From: Homalodisca vitripennis
Taxonomy: Eukaryota > Arthropoda > Insecta > Hemiptera > Cicadellidae
DNA length: 64,000 nucleotides
NCBI RefSeq assembly: GCF_021130785.1
Contig: NC_060207.1
Span: forward strand, 195,560,001-195,624,000
Direction of reading: 5' to 3'
Positions 10,480-25,304 of the stretch are shown here, piece by piece. The position numbers were made by a program, and so were the translations under genes. The notes below the pieces were generated by a model. That model was not told the DNA's origin and ran no database searches. It saw only the letters and a list, made by a program, of their open reading frames with translations. Position 1 is the stretch's first letter; each line of letters begins with the position of its first letter.

Positions 10480-11380
10480 GTGAAAAACCCAACACCAAGA
10501 AATTTATAAATAAATTACCATATTGAAATAATCTGCTTAGAAAATTACAATATGATTACAAGAATGATATCGAATTTCTTAAAGAATTCACGTCAAAGAA
10601 TGAAAAACTCAGATTATTTTATATTTGTTAAAATATCGCTATAATATTTCAATAATATATTGTTTTTTTGGTATAAATAAGAATACGGTACCTGTATTTT
10701 TTATAAAAAGACATTACCTTTGATTTCAAAATATTTGGATATACAGTAGGAAAATAATTTTAAACCTAAATTATTTTATGATTTAATAGTAAATTTGGAG
10801 AAATAGAAATGATCTTTCTACTTAAAAAGTTTGGACTTGCCTTATTTAGTTCGATGTCATTAACAATTAGAGTTATTATCATTTCATCGTTGTGTACATT
10901 AAACACTTGAACTAATAATGCGTCTTCTCTTTGACATTTATAGATTACGGCCACATGTGTAATATATTGTTCTTCGACAGAGACGAAAGGAATATGGATA
11001 AAGGGAATTTGTTCGTAAAATTTTAAGAAATTATGTTCCGTACGTAATTTAAAAGACGATATCTATGTAATCCGTGTTTAATTCTACATAGGCATGTCAC
11101 TACACTGGCGAACGACTTTGCGTCCTGAAACTGTCGTTTCTATTACCAAGCTTTCATGCTTTATTAGTTACGCTTGAATCACTTCTTAAACAAACACTAT
11201 ACATCGCCAGATATTGTAATTCCATATTGCACTATTTCTAGCTGGTCCTTCTTTTCGATTCCTGGATATTAATGCTATTGTCGTATACTTGTTTACTTGC
11301 CTTTATGAAGCTATTATTGTATACTACTCTATATCTGTCTCCCAGAAGCAATACAGTGTAGGCTTGTACCATCTCGACTG
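10480..11380. repeat. Large paralogous duplication, copy A, block 6
   Basis: Matches 56930-57840. The best-conserved part is 11110-11200, with the shared runs CGACTTTGCGTCCTGAAACT and GTCGTTTCTATTACCAAGCT followed by TTTATTAGTTACGCTTGA. This is the highest local identity between A and B. No open frame spans it in either copy, so the reason for the conservation is unclear. It may only reflect recent exchange or chance. Confidence 0.85.
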
Positions 11381-11567
11381 AACTTATTTATTAATTGTCA
11401 TGTGGAACATGTAGGTGAATCATTCTTAGGTGAAATGATTATCTGAGGCTATTGTAGTTCCAGTGTAGGCTTGTACCATATCGACTGAACTTTTTAAATT
11501 GGAAAAAGTACCAGGTGAATCACTCTTGGGTGAAATGATTATCTGAGGCTATTTTACTTCCTGAAAC
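11354..11567. repeat. Tandem duplication, two copies of a 107-bp unit
   Basis: The unit starting CAGTGTAGGCTTGTACCAT occurs at 11354 and 11461. Both copies carry GGTGAAATGATTATCTGAGG, and a third copy of only that part is at about 12237. Copy B shows a single, diverged unit start (about 57808), so this duplication arose in A after the A/B split. Confidence 0.85.
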
Positions 11568-13010
11568 TGAGGTATCTTCGAAATTCCATTATGATATTGC
11601 AGTTATTGACAAGAAAAGAAGAGAAACAGTAGAGAGAGAAGCAGCTGTTTACCAGTTATCTTGTAACGATGGTTCAACATATTATACTGATCCAATATCT
11701 ATCCTCTTCGAGGGAACTTTCAAAACTGAAGATTTTATACTCTGGTGATGAAGGCCAAAACCTTTTTCTGTTAAAGCGTTCCAGATTTCCAATAGGAAAT
11801 TCAAATTAATATTACAAAATCAGATAGGTAAGTGAGAAGTGTCTATCTAGCAATGAAAAGTTTTGATAAAAATACTACAGATACTATGAAATAGAGACAA
11901 AAGTCAGACACATCTCGACAACTGAAATATAAGTCATGGAACATCCTTAGTTCACGTGTTCAAGTGCAGTCTGCGTTATCTCGCTTAATATCCTTCAGTT
12001 CATAGGGTGGGATTTAGGAACGGATTTTAAAGTAGTTAAAAATATTTCCAAAATAGAATGTAAGGGAATGCGATGGATAAAATATTTCAAAATGCGGGGC
12101 AGTATCAAGTGACCAAGCTATAGACCAGAACCATAGAACCATTACAGTGGGCTCAGGATCTGGTGGATCCTAACATCAAAGGATACTATTTGACTTTTTA
12201 AGTTTTATACCTCCGCGATTCTGGAGTTTCTTTTAGGTGAAATGATTATCTGAGGCTATTCTAGTTCCAGAAACTGGGATATCTCCGAAATTCCATTAAA
12301 ATGGTCTGCCGCTTTGTAAGATATATTCATGTCTTGATTAAATTTTTCTCAGTAAACCTGGGCTGTGAAGGGAATATTAAAGTTTGATGAACAAGATCGA
12401 TAAACCAAAGTTACAACAGTTTTTTGTAAAGGAATTCAAATTAGCTTAGAGCATCGTTTAAGTCTGCCAGATTTACCTTTATTGTTCAGGCCAAGGATAT
12501 TGGATCGTTTACAATTCTGATCACCTCTGTCTTTTAGAAAGTCAGACAGGTCTAGTTTGACATTAACGAAGCGACGTCTATTAGGGAGATATACACGTAA
12601 AATAAACCTTTATTTTGGGTAAATCCTCTAAACTTTTTGAATTGTACATTTTACTGCCTTAAAAATGAACTATAATTTTTACTGAAAAAGCCCTATGAGC
12701 TGTTAAATATTATTTAAAATAAAATTGCTACATATAATTTGTAGCATATGAGTTACGCAATAAAAGCATTGATCTTGCACGATTGAGTGAAAGTAAGATT
12801 TAATTTTAGGTTGTATTTTCAATACTTAAAAATTATGGTGTGTACATATCGAAATCAAATTATCGAATTTTTTTACTTATTGTTCAAAATTTTTAGTCCA
12901 ATTTTAATTACTAAACGTAATGACTGCTTTATTTTATTGCTTATGAAACATTAAACATGTTTTTTAGAAATACTTCAATAAGTCAATAAGGGAAATAAGT
13001 CTATATCACC
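11568..13010. repeat. Large paralogous duplication, copy A, blocks 7-8
   Basis: Matches 57995-59790. Landmarks include AAAATATTTCAAAATGCGGG, GGCAGTATCAAGTGAC, the CCAAGGATATTGGATCG run at 12491 (59193 in B) and the TTACGCAATAAA run at about 12753. Neither copy holds an intact frame in the shared part. Confidence 0.8.
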
Positions 13011-14304
13011 TATAACGTTTAGATCCTGATGTATAGGGTTTTTATTTGGCTCTCCCTTAAATACTGTTCGATACAGACAAAGAACCTTTGTTTAATTCAA
13101 TAAAAAATATTTTATAGTTCCTTATTAGGTAGATTTCGTATAAATCTGCTTATTTCAATTGTCCTGATAACGGATTTTTTAGGAGTTCTTTTGGACTTTC
13201 TCCTATCATAACCCCCATAATGAAACACTACCATGATCCGAATGTGTTCATACACACATGCAAACATATATTTAATGAAATAAGTAATAATAACTACATA
13301 TTAGAGTAATATATACTTCCCGTAAATTATATGAAGAATATTTGTCTGACTGAATAATGGATAACTAGCAGAATTACTAATTCTCAGTATATTTAGGTAC
13401 AATTTATAGTTATATTTGCTGGAAAATGTAAATCCACAGCTTTAAGTCTTGTAGTTAGATGTCTATGAGAACTTACCAGAGTGTTTGCACGAAAAAGATA
13501 CAATTTACTCGTTGCTTTGATATAATGTTTTGACCACGAAAACATCATCTGAATATTAACTCTTAAATCACTCGTACAATTAAGGCAGATGCAGTAGACA
13601 TTTCATACAGTTCATCTGTGGGTTACACAGATACTTTACGACAGACCTTAATATAAACTTTATAACAGAAAATATAAAGTAGAAATGTCAAACTTTTATT
13701 ATATACTTATAATAATAAACAAGTTTGTTTATCTGTTATAAAAATGTTATTATGAAGGGGCCTGTAAAGGATTAACTGAGAAATATATTAATACTATACT
13801 CTGCTTAAAAGTTATAAACATAGTTTGTACGCTGATATAAAAAACATATTATAGATAGTTTGAAAATGTGCACGATTGAAAATTTGTTTACGTGACGTAC
13901 ATGCCAATCTCTAATATTAACTGGAGTTACCTGGCATATAGTTTAACGACACGTTTTACATCGGTTCTCATGCCAAGTCGATTTGGCAAGAACATTGCTT
14001 TCTAAAAGAAATGTTTCTTACTTTATTTGCTAAATTTCAATAAATTTCCTGTGTTAGCTTAATCAGAATAGCATGACCGATTTTACGTTTTATAGTTCTA
14101 TTTTTACAGTGATCAGAACCAAATCGTGCCGTACATCTAAGCTTATGCCCTTTTTACATTTTTATGTCTTATTCATTATTCAAAGTTGCAGTGAAGTGCA
14201 ATCTTTCTATCGAATAATCCTTAAAAAAAATAATATACTTTTATGATATACAATAGAATCTACAGTTTTTCGTAGGATTCTAGTACGATGAAAGTTTCTA
14301 GGCC
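13011..14304. other. Spacer, no gene
   Basis: AT-rich sequence beyond the visible right edge of copy A. No open frame above 60 codons and no repeat was recognised. Confidence 0.35.
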
Positions 14305-14327
14305 AAGCGTTAGTTTAACTAACGCTT
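14305..14327. repeat. Short perfect hairpin
   Basis: AAGCGTTAGT, then TTA, then ACTAACGCTT: ten-base perfect arms with a three-base loop. There is no gene next to it and no U-run, so I do not call it a terminator. Confidence 0.8.
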
Positions 14328-17320
<2,993 letters not shown>

Positions 17321-19914
17321 TGACTAGTGCACTAGGGCACTGCCGCAATCTAGCAATGTGTTCAACTGCCGTACAATACTGTGAATACTGTGTAGCTATA
17401 ATATATGTAGTTAACACCTTCACTGAGGCCCTGTACTGAGTGATCTTGACTAGTGCACTAGGGCAATGCCGTAATCAAGCAATGTATTCAACTGCCGTAC
17501 AATACTGTGTAGCTATAATATATGTTGTTAACACCTTCACTGAGGCCCTGTACTGAGTGATCTTGGCTAGTGCACTAGGGCACTGCCGCAATCAAGCAAT
17601 GTGTTCAACTGCTGTACAATACTGTGTAGCTATAATATATGTAGTTAACACCTTCACTGAGGCCCTGTACTGAGTGATCTTGGCTAGTGCACTAGGGCAC
17701 TGCCGTAATCAAGCAATGTATTCAACTGCCGTACAATACTGTGTAGCTATAGTATATGTAGTTAGCACCTTCACTGAGGCTCTGTACTGAGTGATCTTGA
17801 CTAGTGCACTAGGGCACTGCCGTAATTAAGCAATATATTCAACTGCCCTAAAATACTGTGTAGCTATAGTATAATGTAGTTAACACCTTCACTGAGGCCC
17901 TGTACTGATTGATCTTGACTAGTGCACTAGGTCACTGCCGTAATCAAGCAATGTATTCAACTGCCGTACAATACTGTGTAGCTGTAGTATATGTAGTGTG
18001 TTCACTGTGGCCCTGTTCTGAGTGATCTTGACTAGTGCACTAGGGCACTGCCGTAATCAAGCAATGTATTCAACTGCCGTACAATACTGTGTAGCTATAG
18101 TATATGTAGTTAGCACCTTCACTGAGGCCCTGTACTGAGTGATCTTGACTAGTGCACTAGGGCACTGCCGTAATCAAGCAATGTATTCAACTGCCGTACA
18201 ATACTGTGTAGCTATAGTATATGTAGTTAACACCTTCACTGAGGCCCTGTACTGATTGATCTTGACTAGTGCACTAGGGCACTGCCGTAATCAAGCAATG
18301 TATTCAACTGCCGTACAATACTGTGTAGCTATAGTATATGTAGTTAACACCTTCACTGAGGCCCTGTACTGAGTGATCTTGGCTAGTGCACTAAGGCACT
18401 GCCGCAATCAAGCAATGTGTTCAACTGCCGTACAATACTGTGTAGCTATAGTATATGTAGTTAACACCTTCACTGAGGCCCTGTACTGAGTGATCTTGAC
18501 TAGTGCACTAGGGCAATGCCGTAATCAAGCAATGTATTCAACTGCCGTACAATACTGTGTAGCTATAATATATGTAGTTAACACCTTCACTGAGGCCCTG
18601 TACTGAGTGATCTTGGCTAGTGCACTAGGGCACTGCCGCAATCAAGCAATGTGTTCAACTGCTGTACAATACTGTGTAGCTATAATATATGTAGTTAACA
18701 CCTTCACTGAGGCCCTGTACTGAGTGATCTTGGCTAGTGCACTAGGGCACTGCCGCAATCAAGCAATGTGTTCAACTGCCGTACAATACTGTGTAGCTAT
18801 AATATATGTAGTTAAACACCTTTACTAAGGCCCTGTACTGAGTGATCTTGGCTAGTGCACTAGGCCACTGCCGCAATCAAGCAATGTGTTCAACTGCCGT
18901 GCAATAATGTGTAGCTATAATATATGTAGTTAACACCTTCACTGAGGCCCTGTACTGAGTGATCTTGACTAGTGCACTAGGGCACTGCCGTAATCAAGCA
19001 ATGTATTCAACTGCCGTACAATACTGTGTAGCTATAGTATATGTAGTTAGCACCTTCACTGAGGCTCTGTACTGAGTGATCTTGACTAGTGCACTAGGGC
19101 ACTGCCGTAATTAAGCAATATATTCAACTGTCCTAAAATACTGTGTAGCTATAGTATATGTAGTTAACACCTTCACTGAGGCCCTGTACTGATTGATCTT
19201 GACTAGTGCACTAGGTCACTGCCGTAATCAAGCAATGTATTCAACTGCCGTACAATACTGTGTAGCTATAGTATATGTAGTGTGTTCACTGAGGCCCTGT
19301 ACTGAGTGATCTTGACTAGTGCACTAGGGCACTGCCGTAATCAAGCAATGTATTCAACTGCCGTACAATACTGTGTAGCTATAGTATATGTAGTTAGCAC
19401 CTTCACTGAGGCCCTGTACTGAGTGATCTTGACTAGTGCACTAGGGCACTGCCGTAATCAAGCAATGTATTCAACTGCCGTACAATACTGTGTAGCTATA
19501 GTATATGTAGTTAACACCTTCACTGAGGCCCTGTACTGATTGATCTTGACTAGTGCACTAGGGCACTGCCGTAATCAAGCAATGTATTCAACTGCCGTAC
19601 AATACTGTGTAGCTATAGTATATGTAGTTAACACCTTCACTGAGGCCCTGTACTGAGTGATCTTGGCTAGTGCACTAAGGCACTGCCGCAATCAAGCAAT
19701 GTGTTCAACTGCCGTACAATACTGTGTAGCTATAGTATATGTAGTTAACACCTTCACTGAGGCCCTGTACTGAGTGATCTTGACTAGTGCACTAGGGCAC
19801 TGCCGTAATCAAGCAGTGTATTCAACTGCCGTACAATACTGTGTAGCTATAGTATATGTAGTTAACACCTTCACTGAGGCCCTGTACTGAGTGATCTTGA
19901 CTAGTGCACTTGGG
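17321..19914 (+). repeat. 117-bp satellite array, about 23 monomers, higher-order pattern
   Basis: Monomers start at the TGACTAGTGC / TGGCTAGTGC motif at 17321, 17447, 17564, 17681, 17798, 17916, 18029, 18146, 18263, 18380, 18497, 18614, 18731, 18849, 18966, 19083, 19200, 19313, 19430, 19547, 19664, 19781 and 19898 (partial). Spacing is 117 bp, with 126-bp, 118-bp and 113-bp variants. Each full monomer carries the 12-bp palindrome CTAGTGCACTAG or a one-base variant. Diagnostic variants recur about 1284 bp apart: the AATTAAGCAATATATT monomers at 17798 and 19083, the short 113-bp monomers at 17916 and 18029's predecessor and 19200, and the CTAAGGCACTG monomers at 18380 and 19664. The array is more GC-rich than its flanks and has no coding content. 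It ends abruptly at both sides. Confidence 0.98.
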
Positions 19915-22900
19915 CACAATAATTAATTTTTTATTTGGATTAAATTAACGTACTTTTTTGAATCATATTTTATCCGAATTTGTAGAATAAAAAAAACTAC
20001 TGGATATTTAAATGTCCATTATGAAACCGCAATAACGTTTTAATTCCAATAAACCACCAATAGAGTAGAGAGTTTTTAATTAATAACACATTTTGGAGAA
20101 TGCATACGTTTGTTCCTGTAAACGTTAATTAAAAGTACACACTGGGCTGTGTTTTGCAATCTCATCACTGTTTTCGAGAGGACCATCGTCTGTCTGTATC
20201 AACAGGTTGTTTGCTTTAATTTTACCCTCATTACTGTTCCCAGGGTTTTGTGTTATTTATGGCTTATTTTTAACAACCCTCTATTCTGTTTTTTGTAACC
20301 GTTACAGATTTAACGTAAACAAATTTTCATACTATACATGCTATTTGTATTTTGTAGTTAACGGTCTTTACAAAACTAAGTTTTAAAATACAACCGGATT
20401 TTTGCATGTGTAACATGTTTTTACATTGTTACAGAAACCATAATTTTAAAACATTTAGACATAACATTTATAAAGGAATACATAGAAAATACTATACACA
20501 TTGCTTCAGTAAAAATAGATTGTCATAGAAGTCGGCTATGTAAAATACAGGAAATTCCGATAGTTAAATATTGTAAATTGAATAAAAACCATACTTCATA
20601 CCATTTAGCTATAATTCGAAAGTACTAGTTTTGCCGTAAATTTTGCCACTTTGTCTGAATTAGATTTAAATTGTAGTTTCATCCTCGTCATAGTTAAAGA
20701 AAAAAACAACCAAGTGTTACTCTCCGATACCAATACACGTTTCAAAACTGTAACTAAGAAAATAACATTATTTATAAGAAAGCGGTCAAAGATAGAGGTG
20801 TAATTATTTTATCTTTTAAGAAAAAAAACACGACGTATACACTGATTTATTAAAAAATAATTTAAAAAATCCTAAAATGCTCATAATAATTTATTAAATG
20901 CGTACCTTAGTATGCATTAAGTTAGGCTTCATGCTATAATATGAACTTCCTATTATTGCTTTATTGTTATATTTTATGAACAGTAAGCCATATCTCTACG
21001 AAAATCTAAAGGTATACATTAAAACGATCAGTGTGATGATTGATTGATTAAAACGATAAAGCATTATGTTGCATATTGACCCAATATTGTCATTATTATG
21101 GTTATGGAAACAATAATACCCATTTCACAACTTCAATATTAAATATAAAATTGAGCATAATTTACAGTCTTTTATTAAATATGAATATGTACTAAATAGT
21201 ACCAATGCCTTTTAGTTAATGTGTGTTGCATTGTTTAGTTTGTACACTCTTGTACAATACACAAATTTGTGCTTATGGTGAACCCATGTGTGGGTGGAAG
21301 AGTTATAATGCATAAGCATTTATTTTGAGTATGCTTGTTACTAAAGTAGTAGGTTTCTTCATTATTTAATTCAACAAGTGGTGAATATATGGGCATTGGA
21401 ATGAAGCCAAATTCATTTTCTAGACAATGCAGTGTTTTTTAATGCCATGTAATACGTTGGGAGATTGCCAAACTTCGTTGGTTAACCGTTATTATTGGAA
21501 ACCTTTTGAGAAAACAAAACTTCCAATGAAAAAATCATTTTTCGTCCGATTTAAATAGAATGTGCGGCACCTCATTGTGGAACAAGAGACATTTTCTGCG
21601 TTTAATTTAAGTATTAAAGTTCATATTTGTAAATATGTTTACCATGTTCCAAAGACAACAAATGGTTTAATAAAACACTTTTCTATTCTATTCTAAATAG
21701 AAAGTGAAATTGCAATAAATGCAATAATGTTTTTGTTATGGTTATTATTGGAGAACTAAGCCTCGAGCTCCCAATATCCGAAGGGCAATGGTTGGAAAAT
21801 GCCAGCAATTCCCAAGAAAAAACCTATAGAAAAGTAAGTGCTTTCACACCTTGGAAATTGCTCTCCTTAGACTTAGTGTTTCATTGCATGACATATCCAA
21901 AGAAGGGAAGTGTTAATAGTTACTCTAGATCAAAATTTGACAAATAAAGCGTAAACTAGATAATGTGATAAGGATATCAAAGCAATCTCTCTTGATCTTT
22001 TGCTCTCTTGCTTTAAATAGGCCTTCCGTGGGCTTTAGCCGCACGTAACTCACTGACAGTATTCGGAAGGATTAATCCTAGATTGATTGCATTAGGCTGT
22101 CTGGTATTATGTCTCAAACATCAAAAGGGTGTCGTATTATAAAACTCACAACGTTTTGGTAACCGAAATACCCATTTTCCTATCATATTCAGCGACGAGA
22201 AATGTATTGTACAGGGAATGTCACCTGAGGTAACAGGCGGGAAGGATAGTAGTATTAATGAAGACAAAATGTGGGGACGTAGGCTGAGATCTATTCGTTA
22301 AATTTCTGATATTAATCTAATTATGTACTTTTTACTCTTTCGGGGGAAGGGGAAGGACAACTCTTAAGAGATAGTTATGAGAACATGATTTTAAAGATAT
22401 AAGAGACTAGGAATTATAAATTTTAACAAGGCAACATTTTTAGGCATTAATTGCGTGTTGGTTAGTCATGTATGTACTGAAAAATGGTATCAAACATTTG
22501 TATTTGACATTTAATAATTCCATAATTAAAACTGGGATAAAAGTTACAGGAATAGTTAAAAGAGAGAATGAAATATTTAACCTTCTTTTTAAATTTAGTT
22601 TTAGGGTAAAAAAAATATCAATAAAGTTAGCCTGCATACATAGACTTTATCTGTAAGAAAATCTCAACATTGTCGGTACTCACAACCATACAGTTGGTTT
22701 ATCAGTCAAACATCACTTAAAAATCTAAATGGCAGTCCATTACCGAAATTTTTAGTTTTAAAGTTTTTATGTGTTATGTTTTTTGGAATCTAAATAATAC
22801 TCGTATGGTAGATTCAAAATCTAGAAACATGGGTTATACTATTTTTGACAGATAACGATGGCAAATATTCAAAATCCTGTGTCATTTTAATAATCCATTG

Positions 22901-24251
22901 TGAACAACACATTTTTATCATATAGATTGCTTTTATTGGTTATATTCGATTTTTTATCATGTGGATAAAGTATTTTATAATCACACTCAGTTAGTAAAAT
23001 TCAACTATAGTGTCTGCGGCCATGGAACTTTGTTACCGTTCAAATACTTGCTACCTGACCTCTAGGTCATTATTTCACACATAACAGTCGAACGCTTAAT
23101 TTTACCATGCCTCAATCTATAGCGCTGTATAATTATTTCTAGTGTTACCACTAGAATTAGGGATATAAAATTCCATATATGCTGTACACAATCTATCAAG
23201 TATTTTTATATTGACGTTTTCTTAACATTTGAAGTATAGTTATATACCAATAAATATACTTGCTTATTTTATTATACTTTATAAGGTTAAACGTGGCAAT
23301 TGTTAACTTTAGAAAAAGACTTCACGAATAACCTATGCAAACTTAATGAAGCTTATGAAAACGTAAGATAGAAGATTATTGCTAAATATGACTTTTTCAA
23401 CTTTACTAAATACAAACTGAGATATAACCATTCCCCTATCTATATAATCATCTCCCTTTTGGCTAAGTTGTAAGTATTTTTACAAGATTCAATTTTCTTG
23501 TACCCTTCTAAAACTTTTCAAGTTCCCCAAATCTTAAAATCTTAAAATTTCATCAAATATTTGTAAGAATAACAGTAGCTTTAAATTTTCTAAACATTTT
23601 GTGTCAATTGTAATTATGTTGTAAAATATTTCAGATCTAAATTTTACACAAATGTATGTGGCTGCCACTCTGAAACTTTTTATTTGTTGACACTAGCTAA
23701 AGAACTTATCCAAGCAATAGTAAGTTCATTTTCAATTGGCTATGTGTGTTGACCATTATTCCGCAGTAATACTGTATATTATTGAAAATTTTTTGGCACT
23801 GTTATCGGAAAAAAATGTATGAAAATTCGAAATACAAAATAGCTACGGCAGTTCATTTATAGTTACATAGATGATGATCTATACACAGTGCACAGAAATT
23901 ACTGTACCAAACTTTAAATATGGAAATACATTTTTAACTGTCAGATAAAATTAGACAGAAATGTCATTTAAAGTAAATTATAGCATTGTTAGCTTAGTTT
24001 TCTGTATGTATGTCCTGCTTAGTTTTTTTAGAAGAATATACAATTTTTTCAATTTAATAAACATATGAAGTATAGCATTGATAATATTTGGTCTAACTAA
24101 AACCTTTTTTATAACTTGAGATTAATTAAAAATCCTAGAGTGAGTGATATATAGGTTACTTCCAAAAAAAAATATTTTTAAAGTTCAATATGACACATAA
24201 TAACGGACTAGTAAATGTTTCACTGAGCGCTAATATACAGTTGAAATACAA
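19915..24251. other. AT-rich spacer; possible LINE tail near 21560-21697
   Basis: No gene was recognised. Positions 21560-21697 end in AATAAAACACTTTTC followed by TATTCTATTCT, which looks like a LINE 3' tail without coding remnant. Positions 20100-20210 share a TTAATTAAAAGTACACAC ... CTCATC series with 62180-62235, a dispersed repeat. Short frames at 21738-21947 and 22440-22656 have no recognisable motifs. Confidence 0.35.
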
Positions 24252-24262
24252 CCCTTTTAGTG

Positions 24263-24372
24263 CCAACGTCCTAAAATTAGGACGTTGGATAATTGTATGA
24301 AGATTGCCAGCGTCCTATTTTTAGGACGTCGGCAGTTTATGCATAGATTGCCAGCGTCCTATTTTTAGGACG
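24263..24372. repeat. Three tandem hairpins sharing a CGTCCTA/TAGGACG stem
   Basis: Hairpin 1 (24263-24288) pairs CCAACGTCCTAA with TTAGGACGTTGG around a two-base centre. Hairpin 2 (24306-24333) pairs GCCAGCGTCCTA with TAGGACGTCGGC. Hairpin 3 (24350-24372) repeats the GCCAGCGTCCTA half. They directly follow the left end of the piggyBac-like element, where transposase-binding repeats are expected. The right end has only a GTGGCTGGCAATCTTGG remnant at about 25218. Confidence 0.85.
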
Positions 24373-24553
24373 TTTTTGTAAAAAAAAGATTAAAAATATA
24401 TTTAGTAATTAAAATAAACATATCAGTAGTGGTTTGGAATCACAATAAAACAATCTTTCCAATTATTACTTTGTTTAATTTAATTTTTTAAAATTTACTT
24501 GAATTTTACTTTTTTTAATTTTTAAAAAAAGTAAAAAAAACAAGCAAAAAAAC

Positions 24554-24672
24554 TGTTGTGTTTGTAGTGTTGAGAGCCCTAAAGGAGGAGGAAAAAGAAA
24601 AAATCCTTGTATATGTGTGTTAAGTGCAAGAGAGGGGTGCACACAAAGTGTTACCCTTCACACTTCTGCTGA
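24554..24672 (+). pseudogene. piggyBac transposase C-terminal Cys-rich domain fragment
   Basis: One frame gives CCVCSVESPKGGG. After a one-base shift in the GGAGGAGG run, the frame gives MCVKCKRGVHTKCYPSHFC and then a TGA. The CxxC ... CxxC ... H ... C ... H pattern at the very end of a protein is the zinc-binding cysteine-rich domain that piggyBac transposases use for DNA binding. The rest of the transposase is absent, so the fragment is not functional. Confidence 0.6.
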
Positions 24673-25304
24673 GTTTTTTGTTTATGATTTTTCTATGTGT
24701 ACATATATGTAAATAGTTACTTGTTATTTTTAGTGTTTATAAGTGAATAATTAATTTTTATTCTTTCAAAAACAAGATACGATAATGAAAAGTGAAAATA
24801 TTTGCAAGGTTGACTAACTAATATTGTTATAGTAACCAGAAACATTAGTTGACATTTAATTCACAAAATGGAATGTTTTCCTGGTAAGTAAATTTTACAT
24901 GTTTTTTTAAGTTAGCATTTTCAAATTTTTGAGATTTTGTTCAGAATTAAATGAGGAATTGAGTCATGTACCTAATGTTGTGCTAATGTGATTTTTTCTG
25001 TACTGTATTTCAAGTCAAACTCAAAAAATATATATTCTTTTTATTTTTTCTGAGTATTTTTACCTTAAAAAAATAAATAAACAAATTTGGTTGTATAATT
25101 AATTATATTTTTGAAAAATACAATTATCTAGGAGTAATATAAAAAAGAAATAGGAATTTATCTTAAAAAATGGTCCAGTTAGAGGTTTTTAAAGAAAATG
25201 AGTAATTTTTGGCCAAAAGTGGCTGGCAATCTTGGTACAGACAGGTGTGTGAAGGCCTGGCACTTTCAGTATAACTGTAACAAATTATGCTTGGCACTAA
25301 AAGG

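Larger units (their letters stand above)
24252..25304 (+). mobile_element. Collapsed piggyBac-like element
   Basis: The left end CCCTTTTAGTGCCAA is matched by the right end TTGGCACTAAAAGG (25291-25304), giving short terminal inverted repeats of piggyBac style. The expected TTAA target site is not intact on either side (ACAA on the left, TTTG on the right), so I assume it has mutated. Between the ends lie three subterminal hairpins and a fragment encoding a C-terminal cysteine-rich domain. The element is about 1.05 kb where autonomous piggyBac elements are about 2.4 kb, so most of the transposase, including the DDD catalytic core, is deleted. The piggyBac assignment rests on the ends plus the Cys-rich tail. 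A different superfamily is possible. Confidence 0.6.

Noticed and set aside
14305..14327. Transcription terminator
   Set aside because: A perfect hairpin, but with no gene upstream and a eukaryotic context.
17321..19914. CRISPR array
   Set aside because: The whole 117-bp unit repeats without unique spacers, and the context is eukaryotic.
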